In this document: one piece after another, positions 25,436-34,037 of the stretch | Layout: every line of letters starts with the position of its first letter | How positions within the stretch are numbered: position 1 is the first letter of the stretch | Source of the DNA: CALLCD01 sp039196965 | GTDB lineage: Bacteria > Pseudomonadota > Alphaproteobacteria > Caulobacterales > Hyphomonadaceae | NCBI GenBank assembly: GCA_039196965.1 | Contig: JBCCUK010000004.1 | Coordinates: forward strand, 97,811 to 161,810 | Direction of reading: 5' to 3' | Length of the DNA: 64,000 nucleotides | Made by a program: the position numbers and the translations under genes | The notes under the pieces: generated by a model | The model's input: the letters and a program-made list of their open reading frames with translations, nothing else | Databases searched by the model: none | Told to the model about the DNA's origin: nothing

Positions 25436-27181
25436 ATGGGAAGATATCAATTGAAAAAAATTATCCCCGGTGCGCTCTTGGTGCTCGCGCTGCCCTACCT
25501 CGCCCATGGGCAAGATACCCAGTCCTTCGACCTTGTCTTTCGCGGCGGAACGATCATCGATGGAACAGGATCAGACCGCTATAAGGGCGATGTCGGCATT
25601 ATCGGAGACGAAGTCGTTGCCATTGGCGATCTGACAACCGCCACAGCGACGAGAGACATCGATGCCGCAGGTCTGATCATCTCACCGGGCTTCATAGACC
25701 TCCACGCCCACGTCACGGACGGGGTCTATGGTCGCCACGGCTTGCTGTCATCGAACAAGAAAAAGCGGGCCGCCCAGAATTATGTCGCGCAGGGGGTCAC
25801 CACCCTCCTCGGCAACCCCGATGGCTACCAGTCGAGGCCGATTCCCGACCTGCGCGACAATATGGAGCGTAACGGCATCGGGCCAAACATTGCTTTGACG
25901 AACGGACACAATGGCCTGCGCGATATGGTGTTGAGCGGCGACAGAAACCGCGAAGCAACACCGGAAGAAATCGCCGAGATGAAAGACATCCTCCTCAACG
26001 ATATGGCGAATAATGGTTCGTTCGGTTTGTCTGTTGGAACAGAATATACAAGCGGAAAGTCTTCGAACACCGCTGAGCAGGTCGAGCTTGCGAAGACTCT
26101 TCCCGAATATAATGGGATTTTCATCGCTCATATGCGCAGCCAGGGCGATGCGCCCATGTGGTTCACGCCCAGCCGGTTTCGAGGGATCACACCGCCCAAC
26201 CTCGAAGGAGCCATCGATGAGATGATAACCGTCGCCGACGAAACCGGTGCCAGGACGGTGATCACCCATATGAAGGCCTGGGGAAGCTATCGGGGTAATG
26301 GCGACAAATTGATGGAGCGGATCCAGACCGCGCGGGATGGCGGAAGCGATATCTATATCGATGTCTATCCCTATGACAGCAGCGGATCCGACGGCAGATT
26401 TTCAGCGGTCCCGGATTGGGCTTACGGCTTCAAACGGGACGGCCTGCGACTGTTCACCAATTATCGCCGCAGGTTCAGGACCCGTTTCAACAAGCTGGAT
26501 GAGCAGGGCCGGAAAGATCTGGAAGACGATGTCCTGCATAAAATCACAGCGCGGGGCGGTCCGCGGAACATTCTCATCCTGGACTATCCGGATGAAAGCT
26601 TTGTCGGCAAAACCCTCGCCGACTTCATGGAGGCGCGGGAACTCTCCGCGGTCGATGCCACGATCGCCATGCAGCTCGAAGGTTACGCGCGCAAACGCAA
26701 TGGCGCGCAGCTTCGCTCCATAAGCATGGCGGAACGGGATATTGAAACATTCCTGTCTCAGCCCTGGGCCGCAACCTCCACCGATGGCTGGGTCGTGCTG
26801 CCGGAACAAGCCGTGGGGCGGCGCAAATACAGCATCACCCATCGCCGCTGCTTTGGCAGTTTCCCCAGACGAATTGCCCACTATTCCCAGTTCCGCGGTT
26901 TAGACACCCTGGAACAGGCAATACGTTCCGTCGCCGGTCTTCCGGCGGAAATTCTCAGCATCGAGGATCGCGGACTTCTGAAAGCTGGCATGAAAGCCGA
27001 TATCACTGTGATCGATCTCGAAAACCTCAAGGACAATACCACCTACCTTGATCCGAGCATGTATCCGAGCGGGATACCTTATGTTCTCGTCAACGGCACA
27101 TTCGTCGTCGATGAGGGAGAAAGAACCCTCGCCCTTCCCGGCAGCGTTCTCTCGTCAAACTCCACTGGTAGGAAAAGCTGA
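25436..27181 (+). CDS. N-acyl-D-amino-acid deacylase (D-aminoacylase), secreted
   Basis: A 581-residue amidohydrolase with an N-terminal signal peptide (about 1-25, ending LAHG). Beta-sandwich plus TIM barrel: LVFRGGTIIDGTG, the metal motif GFIDLHAHVTD, ITHMKAWGSY with a metal His, TSTDGW with the catalytic Asp, then the family signature HRRCFGSFPRRIAHY, and LPAEILSIEDRGLLKAGMKA with DITVID. It hydrolyses N-acyl-D-amino acids to D-amino acid and carboxylate, or a related N-acyl-D compound. The signal peptide places it outside the cytoplasm. It follows the D-amino-acid PLP enzyme and precedes a beta-lactamase-type hydrolase by 15 bases, so it is part of the D-compound block. Confidence 0.87.
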   Translation: MGRYQLKKIIPGALLVLALPYLAHGQDTQSFDLVFRGGTIIDGTGSDRYKGDVGIIGDEVVAIGDLTTATATRDIDAAGLIISPGFIDLHAHVTDGVYGRHGLLSSNKKKRAAQNYVAQGVTTLLGNPDGYQSRPIPDLRDNMERNGIGPNIALTNGHNGLRDMVLSGDRNREATPEEIAEMKDILLNDMANNGSFGLSVGTEYTSGKSSNTAEQVELAKTLPEYNGIFIAHMRSQGDAPMWFTPSRFRGITPPNLEGAIDEMITVADETGARTVITHMKAWGSYRGNGDKLMERIQTARDGGSDIYIDVYPYDSSGSDGRFSAVPDWAYGFKRDGLRLFTNYRRRFRTRFNKLDEQGRKDLEDDVLHKITARGGPRNILILDYPDESFVGKTLADFMEARELSAVDATIAMQLEGYARKRNGAQLRSISMAERDIETFLSQPWAATSTDGWVVLPEQAVGRRKYSITHRRCFGSFPRRIAHYSQFRGLDTLEQAIRSVAGLPAEILSIEDRGLLKAGMKADITVIDLENLKDNTTYLDPSMYPSGIPYVLVNGTFVVDEGERTLALPGSVLSSNSTGRKS

Positions 27182-27196
27182 AAAGGCCTTCAAGTT

Positions 27197-28774
27197 ATGT
27201 ATAATTTCGTCCCTTCGCACCCCGGACTGAAAGCTGCCCTCCTTGGTGCAGCTACCCTTGCGATCAGCCCGGCCATCGCCCAGCAAAGCGAACAGACATC
27301 CGCTGAGGCCGCAGACGCAGAAGAAGCATCATGGGTCGCCGAATTTGAGGCTGGACTAAGGCCCGCTCTTAAACAGCTTGGCGAACCGGCAATTCGTTGG
27401 ACGCTTGAAGAGCGCATGGCGCATTATGGCGTACCGGGCGTCTCCATCGCCGTATTGAGCGACGGAGAAATTGTCTGGGCGCGCGGATATGGCGAAGCGA
27501 AAGCAGGCACTGGCATTCCGATTGATACAGATACCGTGTTCTCCGTCGGATCCCTGAGCAAGACTGGCACAGCCCTTACGGCGCTGCGCCTTGTCAATTC
27601 CGGTGAGCTCGATCTTGACGCCGATGTCAACACCGTTCTGACCAGTTGGCAAGCGCCGCGCTCGGAAACCGAAGGCGAAAAACCGATAACGCTCCGTATG
27701 CTGCTTTCCCACACAGCTGGGTTGAACGTACACGGATTTGCTGATTTCGCGCCGAGTGAGGACCTGCCCACGACTGTACAGATACTGAATGGCGAAAGCC
27801 CGGCCAAAAGCTCCAAACTCAAGCTAATCCATGAGCCCGGCGAAACCTATGATTATTCCGGTGGTGGAACGACCGTTGCAGGCCTCGTGATTGCCGACAA
27901 GACAGGCATGAGCTTCCCGGAAGCAGCAAAAGCGTTGGTCTTTGATCCGCTGGATCTCAGCCGTACAACATTTGAAGTTCCCCTCCCTGAAGGAACAACA
28001 AACATCGCCTATGCACACAACAGAAAAGGTGAGCTTGCCGCAAAGCCGCGCGGATATCACTCCTTCCCGGAGACGGCGGCATCCGGTCTATGGTCAACGC
28101 CGTCCGAGTTTGGAACGATGCTAAACGCGCTCTACAAAGCCTATCGTGGAGATATAGAAAACTTCCTCACCAACGAAATCGCTGTCGACACCCTTAAACC
28201 AGTGCAACCCAGTGTGCACGGCTTGGGGCCAAGAATTCTCGGCACCAAGGAGAATATCCGTATGGAACATAGCGGCGCAAATAATTCCTATAAGGCGCTC
28301 TACGATGTGAGCCTGAAAACAGGCAATGGCGCTGTTCTGTTTACAAATGGAGCCCGCGGGACGGCCTTGAACGCTGAAATAATGCGCGCTTTATCAGATG
28401 CACTCGACTGGAACCACATGCCTGAGCTTGTGGAGATAGATGCGTCTACTGAAGATTTTACGCCTCTTGAGGGCCGTTATCGCCTCCAAAGGGAGAAGGA
28501 TGCCCTTGGCCATCTTCCGGACGCTGACCTGCCAAATAGAGTCGACCTCAAAAGCGGTGAGGACGGCCTGTCCATGGTCATTCCTGGCCGTTTCGGCTTT
28601 GGCAGGCAAACGGTCGCCATGAACGCTCTTGCTGAAAACGTATTCATTTCAGACAGTGGTCGTAATAGGCTGGAAATTGTCGAGACTGAAAGCGGCGAAG
28701 TGCTGGAAATACATCTTTTAAGTCAAGAGGATTATAAAGTGCGTCGCCGGATAAATGTCTACACGAAAAGCTGA
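27197..28774 (+). CDS. Serine hydrolase of the beta-lactamase/PBP (class C) family
   Basis: 525 residues with a signal peptide (residues 1-29, ending AIAQ). The acyl-serine motif SxxK is at Ser119-Lys122 (VGSLSKTG). The second motif is YDYSGGG, where the usual YxN Asn is Gly, a variant seen in esterase and D-aminopeptidase relatives. The third motif region is HSGANNSYKA. An extra C-terminal domain (about 390-525) with beta-rich sequence follows. Such proteins include D-aminopeptidases, D-stereospecific amidases, esterases and DD-peptidases; true beta-lactamase activity is unlikely. The 15-base gap to the D-aminoacylase indicates an operon and supports a role in D-peptide or D-amide breakdown. 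Confidence 0.85.
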   Translation: MYNFVPSHPGLKAALLGAATLAISPAIAQQSEQTSAEAADAEEASWVAEFEAGLRPALKQLGEPAIRWTLEERMAHYGVPGVSIAVLSDGEIVWARGYGEAKAGTGIPIDTDTVFSVGSLSKTGTALTALRLVNSGELDLDADVNTVLTSWQAPRSETEGEKPITLRMLLSHTAGLNVHGFADFAPSEDLPTTVQILNGESPAKSSKLKLIHEPGETYDYSGGGTTVAGLVIADKTGMSFPEAAKALVFDPLDLSRTTFEVPLPEGTTNIAYAHNRKGELAAKPRGYHSFPETAASGLWSTPSEFGTMLNALYKAYRGDIENFLTNEIAVDTLKPVQPSVHGLGPRILGTKENIRMEHSGANNSYKALYDVSLKTGNGAVLFTNGARGTALNAEIMRALSDALDWNHMPELVEIDASTEDFTPLEGRYRLQREKDALGHLPDADLPNRVDLKSGEDGLSMVIPGRFGFGRQTVAMNALAENVFISDSGRNRLEIVETESGEVLEIHLLSQEDYKVRRRINVYTKS

Positions 28775-28813
28775 TACCTGCCCGGATGCTGATGCGGTGG
28801 AAATTCTACCGGA

Positions 28814-29563
28814 TTAATTTACAGGAAAATCAAAATAGCGATCAGGAAAGGCCTCCGGCCGGTAGGTGAAGTGCCACCATTCGAGAGGGTAGTTTCCGAA
28901 TCCTTTCGTTGCCATTCGCTCGACCAGTAGAGCCCGATTATCCCGGGCTCTGCCGTCGATGCGAGGATCCGCTGTATTACTGAGCGTATCGAAGCAATCG
29001 AAAGCTGTACCGAAGTCGAGATAATATGATGGCGCATTGTCGCCAGTTGCTTCAGTACACGGCACATCGCCAGCAAGCTTTTCTGGTGCCTCATCGCCTA
29101 CAACCATAAGGCCAAGATCAACCGTCGAGCCCCTGCTATGGCCGGACTTGCGAGCGATGTATCCTTTTGGAAAAAGGTCCGACTTCTGAAGATTTGGATA
29201 GTAGGCCGCTTTCGTTTTCTCCTCGGTGGCCTCACTCCAGACAACAAAATCATCGACAGCGCGCTGCGGTCTATAGCAGTCAAAGACAATCAGCGACAAA
29301 CCCTCTGTCACTAGCGACGCCTGAACCTCTCTCAGGGCCTCGGCCGCGCGTCTTGCCAGAATACACTCACCAGCCTCGTAGCCCTCGACACGCCTGCCGA
29401 CAAAATTATCCGAACGGGCATAGCGCATATCCTGAGCAATTGTTGGCGCAACGTCGCTTAAGCGGACGAACCCATCCGGCAAGGATGCTTTATTGGCGGG
29501 AAGAGATGTGCAGGCCGCATTCATGAGAGCCAGCACACCGAGGCAAACACCTAGATTTTGCAT
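28814..29563 (-). CDS. D-alanyl-D-alanine dipeptidase, VanX/DdpX type (M15D)
   Basis: 249 residues from M at 29563 (AGGAG 10 bases upstream). It has the zinc ligands and catalytic residues of VanX-type enzymes: Arg98 in CYRPQR, His142 and Asp149 in SGHSRGSTVDLG, Glu228 and His231 in EWWHFTY. The N-terminus is a hydrophobic signal ending at Cys18 (LMNAAC), probably a lipoprotein though the lipobox is not ideal. It cuts D-Ala-D-Ala; without vanA/vanH nearby, a nutrient or peptidoglycan-turnover role is more likely than vancomycin resistance. Convergent with the serine hydrolase, it closes the D-peptide block. Confidence 0.9.
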   Translation of the reverse strand: MQNLGVCLGVLALMNAACTSLPANKASLPDGFVRLSDVAPTIAQDMRYARSDNFVGRRVEGYEAGECILARRAAEALREVQASLVTEGLSLIVFDCYRPQRAVDDFVVWSEATEEKTKAAYYPNLQKSDLFPKGYIARKSGHSRGSTVDLGLMVVGDEAPEKLAGDVPCTEATGDNAPSYYLDFGTAFDCFDTLSNTADPRIDGRARDNRALLVERMATKGFGNYPLEWWHFTYRPEAFPDRYFDFPVN

Positions 29564-29691
29564 CCCAAACAAACTCCTATGATATAGCCGACTTACGCCA
29601 ATAGCGACCGCCAGTCCCAACTTGTAGGTATCTTTACTTGCTGCCAAGCGCACCTCCAGCATAGTATCGCCTTATCAAGGAAATCCAGCCA

Positions 29692-30147
29692 TTGAAGAAA
29701 CGGAGCTTCAGTAGGCAAATGACTGGCAATGAGGATCCCTACGCAGCTGCGGCGGCAAAGAAGGCCAGCACATCCGTGCCCATGCGGGCCGTATGGTTTA
29801 CGCTCGGCCTCGTCGCCCTTGGCCTCGGCACGCTGGGCGCGTTTCTGCCTCTTCTGCCGACAACGCCCTTTGTCCTCCTGGCCGCATTCGGTTTTGCAAG
29901 ATCTTCTGAGCGTCTCCATGCATGGCTGCTGCGCCACAAGATCTTCGGCCCGCTGATAAAAAACTGGAATGAAAACGGGTCAATCAGCCGGCGCGCAAAA
30001 ATCGTATCGGCAATCTCCATGCTCGGTGTTTTTCTGCTTTCGGTTACCCTGAAGGTCAGCACCACAGTACTGATCGTTCAAGCTGTCGTATTGTCCGCAT
30101 CGGCACTTTTTGTATTGAGTCGTCCCACCCCATTACAGGACACCTAA
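29692..30147 (+). CDS. YbaN family (DUF454) inner-membrane protein
   Basis: A small membrane protein with three to four hydrophobic segments. The family core is clear: GLGTLGAFLPLLPTTPFVLL, then AAFGFARSSERLHAWLL and FGPLIKNWNENGSISRRAK. Function unknown; E. coli YbaN is the best-known relative. The start is uncertain: TTG 29692 has AAGGA 10 bases upstream, while ATG 29719 has a poorer site and would still keep the whole domain. Convergent with the MBL gene, 51 bases between stops. Confidence 0.82.
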   Translation: MKKRSFSRQMTGNEDPYAAAAAKKASTSVPMRAVWFTLGLVALGLGTLGAFLPLLPTTPFVLLAAFGFARSSERLHAWLLRHKIFGPLIKNWNENGSISRRAKIVSAISMLGVFLLSVTLKVSTTVLIVQAVVLSASALFVLSRPTPLQDT

Positions 30148-30198
30148 TTGATCCTGCGCTGAGGAATAAGTTAAGCTCACGTTCAGCAGGAAAGCTAA

Positions 30199-31284
30199 TT
30201 ATAGCAGACCGTCAAAAATTATCCGGTCTGATCCCGCGGGCAGACTGTATAAAAAGCCGTCCTGCCCAATGGTGACAGAACCATCATATTCTTTGTCCAC
30301 GCCCTCCAGAAATAGAGGTTCCAAAAACGAAACCGGCATGGGCGGTATCGTATGATAGTAGACTAGGGCACGTGCTTCAGCCTCCGCGGCTGCCTTGGCC
30401 GCATCCTCCGGCGTCGCATGGTAATCGGGGATGTCAGAAAATATCTTTGCGGCAACGAGTGCACCTCGTGCGAGCATCGCATCACCGATTTTTCTCACCA
30501 GCTCCGGATCGAGCGCTTCATGAAACATAATATCGACCCCGCTGGACGCCGCTGCGAACGTCTCCGAATAAACCGTATCACCTGAAATCGACACCGAACG
30601 TCCCTTATAATCGATGCGATAACCATAGGCCGGATCGACAGGTTCATGGGACACGCGTATCGCGGTTACTTTGAGATCTTGGTCTGCAAATACAATCGAT
30701 GAGCCGGTTTGGTCCGTCGGCATAGATATTTCGATCGCCGCGCCCCCGCGCCCTTCGGGGTTTGCAACTTCTCGCCCATGGTGAGCTGTGCGAAAGCCGC
30801 CATCGACTTCATAGGCAGCATTGAAGCCGTCCACGACGGATACGATCCCCGGTGGACCGTACACGGATAAAGGGTCCGCGCGGCTTCCGGCAATCCAGGC
30901 GTTCAGCAGCATCTCTCCAAGACCGTCAAAATGATCCGAATGGAGGTGGGTGAGAAATACAGCTTCTAGTTTTGCCGTAGGGAACCCCATCAATCCCAGA
31001 TTCCGCACGCCTCCAGACCCGACATCGAACACATAGGCCCTCTCCCCAGCGAGAACGCCGATGCAGGGACCGGCCCTGGAAGGATCGGGCAGCGGCGATC
31101 CTGTGCCACACATGTATACGTGCAATCCATCAGGTAACTCGGCAGACGGATCGGTACCGACCCTTTCCAACACAAAGGAGTTAAATACTACTGCGGCAAT
31201 CTGCTTTTTCAGCAGATTGAACCCGAGCACGCCGACTAAGGCGAGCGCGCCTATCCCAACGAGCACTCTCACCCACCACGTCAT
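30199..31284 (-). CDS. Membrane-anchored MBL-fold metallo-hydrolase
   Basis: 361 residues, with a single N-terminal membrane segment (about 3-24) and then a metallo-beta-lactamase fold. The metal motif THLHSDHFDG gives HxHxDH; YVFDVGSGG precedes it; RVSHEPVDPAYGYRI and SGDTVYSETF supply later ligands; ALVYYHTIPP is near the end. The pattern resembles the RNase Z/arylsulfatase branch. Anchoring to the membrane and the surrounding exported hydrolases make a tRNA role unlikely. AAGGAAGGA ribosome site upstream of ATG. Substrate not predictable. Confidence 0.83.
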   Translation of the reverse strand: MTWWVRVLVGIGALALVGVLGFNLLKKQIAAVVFNSFVLERVGTDPSAELPDGLHVYMCGTGSPLPDPSRAGPCIGVLAGERAYVFDVGSGGVRNLGLMGFPTAKLEAVFLTHLHSDHFDGLGEMLLNAWIAGSRADPLSVYGPPGIVSVVDGFNAAYEVDGGFRTAHHGREVANPEGRGGAAIEISMPTDQTGSSIVFADQDLKVTAIRVSHEPVDPAYGYRIDYKGRSVSISGDTVYSETFAAASSGVDIMFHEALDPELVRKIGDAMLARGALVAAKIFSDIPDYHATPEDAAKAAAEAEARALVYYHTIPPMPVSFLEPLFLEGVDKEYDGSVTIGQDGFLYSLPAGSDRIIFDGLL

Positions 31285-31460
31285 CGGTTATCCATCCTTC
31301 CTTTGGTCACCCTATATATTGGCATTAAAACTGCCAATAATAAAGCCTGAGCGTGCTGGGGGATTAGCCAACCATTGGGTGATGCGACATTGTTCCCATG
31401 CCGCCGACGGATTTCGATCGGTAAGGCGTTTAAGATCAAGCGAAACGCAAGGGAGATCGA

Positions 31461-32819
31461 ATGACGCTGGACGCGGCGATAGCTTGTAACCGGTTCGGAC
31501 TGGGCGCGCGCCGTGGAGAGATCGCGCGCGTGGCTGGCGATCCTGCGGCCTGGCTGGACGGCCAACTGAACGATAAGGTCCACACTGCATTCCCGGCTCA
31601 AAACCTTCGGTCGTCGGAAGATTTACTTGTTGACCTCATCAAAGCCCGCCAGCAAAGGCAAAAGGCCCGTCAATCCAATGGCATCGACGCTGCGCTTGCA
31701 AAATCGATGTCGAAGCTGGTGCGAAATACGCTTCGCTCGGAGACACATGCCCGGACAAGCTTCGGTGCCATGACAGACGCTCCCTTCCATGAAAGGCTCG
31801 TTCGTTTCTGGGCGAACCATTTCACCGTAGCAGCGCGCAATCCGCAAACCACCATCATCGCCGGAGCCTATGAGCGCGAGGCAATCAGACCGAATATTCT
31901 CAGCTCATTTACCGATCTTGCCGAGCGAGCGATCCTGCATCAGGGCATGCTGATCTATCTCGACAATATTCAGTCGGTTGGGCCAAGTTCCCGCGTCGGC
32001 AAACGCCGCAAAAGGGGATTGAACGAAAATCTCGCAAGGGAGGTGCTGGAGCTTCACACCGTTACGCCTGAGGCCGGCTACAGCCAGGATGACGTGGAGG
32101 AGCTTTCCAAAGCCCTGACGGGCTGGACTGTCGGCCATAAACGTTTCGGCACCGATGCACTCGGCAAGACGGTCTTTGTAGAGCATATTCACGAACCGGG
32201 CGCACGCCGTGTGCTTGGAAAAAGATACGCCGACAGCGGATCAGATCAGGCAAGGCGAATACTTGCCGATCTCTCAAAAAGTCCCCATACGGCACACCAT
32301 ATTGCAACCAAGCTCGCCCGGCACTTCGTATCCGACAGACCTCCGGAACGCCTGATCAAATCACTGAAAACCGCCTTCCTGGATAGCGATGGCGATCTCA
32401 AATCTTTGTACCGTATACTGATAGATGCACCTGAACTCTGGGCGACCGAAACGGTCAAGGTGAAATCACCAGACGAGTTGCTGACATCGGCATCGCGCCT
32501 ATTGAGCGTACAATCGGTCTTCGCCGGAAATCCAAGAGACGTCTTTACCAGCCTCGCACAGCAACCTTTCACGGCCCCCTCACCGGCAGGGTGGCCCGAC
32601 AGCTCAGATCACTGGATCGGACCGGACGCGCTTTCAAAGCGCATCGAATGGGCAAACCGGGTCTCTCTCCGATCGTCAAATGTGGACGCAAGGGCGACGC
32701 TTAAAGACGGCCTCGGGGAACAGGTCTCGCCTCAGACGCTCCAGGCTGTATCGCGCGCCGAAAGTTCATCCCAGGCCCTCGCCCTTGCACTTTTAAGCCC
32801 CGATTTTCAGAGGAGATGA
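31461..32819 (+). CDS. DUF1800 family protein
   Basis: 452 residues beginning AIACNRFGLGARRGE, the usual N-terminus of DUF1800. The family core is present: FHERLVRFWANHFTVAARNP, NENLAREVLELHTVTPEAGY with DVEELSKALTGWTV, and HIATKLARHFVSDRPPE. The biochemical role is unknown. In many bacteria DUF1800 genes precede a DUF1501 gene, as here, with a 4-base stop/start overlap, so the two proteins probably act together outside the cytoplasm. The start has AGGGAG 6 bases upstream. Confidence 0.9.
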   Translation: MTLDAAIACNRFGLGARRGEIARVAGDPAAWLDGQLNDKVHTAFPAQNLRSSEDLLVDLIKARQQRQKARQSNGIDAALAKSMSKLVRNTLRSETHARTSFGAMTDAPFHERLVRFWANHFTVAARNPQTTIIAGAYEREAIRPNILSSFTDLAERAILHQGMLIYLDNIQSVGPSSRVGKRRKRGLNENLAREVLELHTVTPEAGYSQDDVEELSKALTGWTVGHKRFGTDALGKTVFVEHIHEPGARRVLGKRYADSGSDQARRILADLSKSPHTAHHIATKLARHFVSDRPPERLIKSLKTAFLDSDGDLKSLYRILIDAPELWATETVKVKSPDELLTSASRLLSVQSVFAGNPRDVFTSLAQQPFTAPSPAGWPDSSDHWIGPDALSKRIEWANRVSLRSSNVDARATLKDGLGEQVSPQTLQAVSRAESSSQALALALLSPDFQRR

Positions 32820-32821
32820 CG

Positions 32822-33949
32822 ATGCGTCCAATATCCCGCAGAGTGTTTCTGGAACTCACCGGCGCAGCAACGCTTCTGTCCAGCGGAGCTGTCTTCGCCA
32901 AAGGTGTTGAGGGACGAAAATTCATCTTCGTCATTCTGCGCGGCGGCATGGATGGACTATCCGCCCTCATTCCCGACGATCCGGAAATGAACGGACTTCG
33001 TGGCCCGATCCTGCCCGCAGTACAAGAGCGCCTCGATCTTCAAAACGGCTTCCGCCTCCACCCCTCCCTTGCAGGGGTGCACAGCCTTTACGACCTGAAA
33101 GAAGCGGCCTTCATCCACGCAGCCGCTACGCCCTTTCGCGGTCGGTCCCATTTCGATGGTCAGGATGTTCTGGAAACCCTTGGCAAACCGGGGGAAAACT
33201 CAGGATGGCTGAACCGTTCGCTTCAGGCCTCAGGCGGTGAAGGTCTTGCCGTCGATTATGCCATCCCGCTGGCTCTGCAGGGCGAAGCGCCAGTCACCAA
33301 CTGGTCTCCGCCAGTCTTCTCGGGCGCATCCGACGAACTGCTGGCGCGCCTCTCTGATCTTTACTCAGAAGATCCGGTTTTCTCAGAGGCCATGGCAAGT
33401 GCGCAGATGACTCCCAATATCACCATGGGCAGAAAAGGCCGAAACAGGAGAAAGAACTATAGCATTCTTCTGGAAGCCATGGGCCGCTTGATGGGCGCTG
33501 AAAACGGCCCCAATGTAGGTATGGTCTCTCTGGACGGCTGGGATACCCATGCAAATCAGGCCGGTGACCTCGACAGGCGGTTCCGTCAACTGAATGAGGG
33601 CGTCCTCGCTTTGAAGAAGGAGCTTGGCATTTACTGGGCATCGACCTGCGTGGTCGTCTGTTCAGAGTTCGGTCGCACCGCGAAGGCCAACGGCACACGC
33701 GGTACCGATCACGGAACAGGCGGCCTCGTCATGCTGTTCGGCGGCTCCGTGAATGGCGGGCAAATATATGGAGACTGGCCGGGTCTTCGCGCGAACCAGC
33801 TCTTCGAAGGGCGAGACCTCGCACCCGCAAATGATATCGGCGCAATCCTCAAAGGCGTTTTGAGGGATCATATGGGTCTCGATTCGCGTACGCTAGGTGC
33901 CTATATCTTCCCGGACTCCCCCAGGGCGTTGGACCGGCTGATTGCATAA
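32822..33949 (+). CDS. DUF1501 family protein, Tat-exported
   Basis: 375 residues from ATG 32822. An AGGAG site at 32811-32815 touches the in-frame ATG at 32816 but is 6 bases from 32822, which decides the start. The N-terminus ISRRVFLELTGAATLLSSG is a twin-arginine signal, so the protein is exported folded. The body matches DUF1501 (sulfatase/alkaline-phosphatase-like superfamily): FVILRGGMDGLSALIP, GRSHFDGQDVLE, SLDGWDTHANQ, VVCSEFGRTAKANGTRGTDH and GGLVMLFGG, with His/Asp residues that could bind metal. Partner of the DUF1800 gene. Confidence 0.9.
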   Translation: MRPISRRVFLELTGAATLLSSGAVFAKGVEGRKFIFVILRGGMDGLSALIPDDPEMNGLRGPILPAVQERLDLQNGFRLHPSLAGVHSLYDLKEAAFIHAAATPFRGRSHFDGQDVLETLGKPGENSGWLNRSLQASGGEGLAVDYAIPLALQGEAPVTNWSPPVFSGASDELLARLSDLYSEDPVFSEAMASAQMTPNITMGRKGRNRRKNYSILLEAMGRLMGAENGPNVGMVSLDGWDTHANQAGDLDRRFRQLNEGVLALKKELGIYWASTCVVVCSEFGRTAKANGTRGTDHGTGGLVMLFGGSVNGGQIYGDWPGLRANQLFEGRDLAPANDIGAILKGVLRDHMGLDSRTLGAYIFPDSPRALDRLIA

Positions 33950-34037
33950 GGCCGCGAAAATTCTTCAGCTAAGCGAGTTCTCTCCTACGCCATGCTATGG
34001 CACGTTTATGTTCTAGTAGACGGAACGAGGGGACACT

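Noticed and set aside
28814..29563. Vancomycin-resistance vanX
   Set aside because: No vanH, vanA or vanRS genes nearby; the setting points to D-peptide use or wall turnover.
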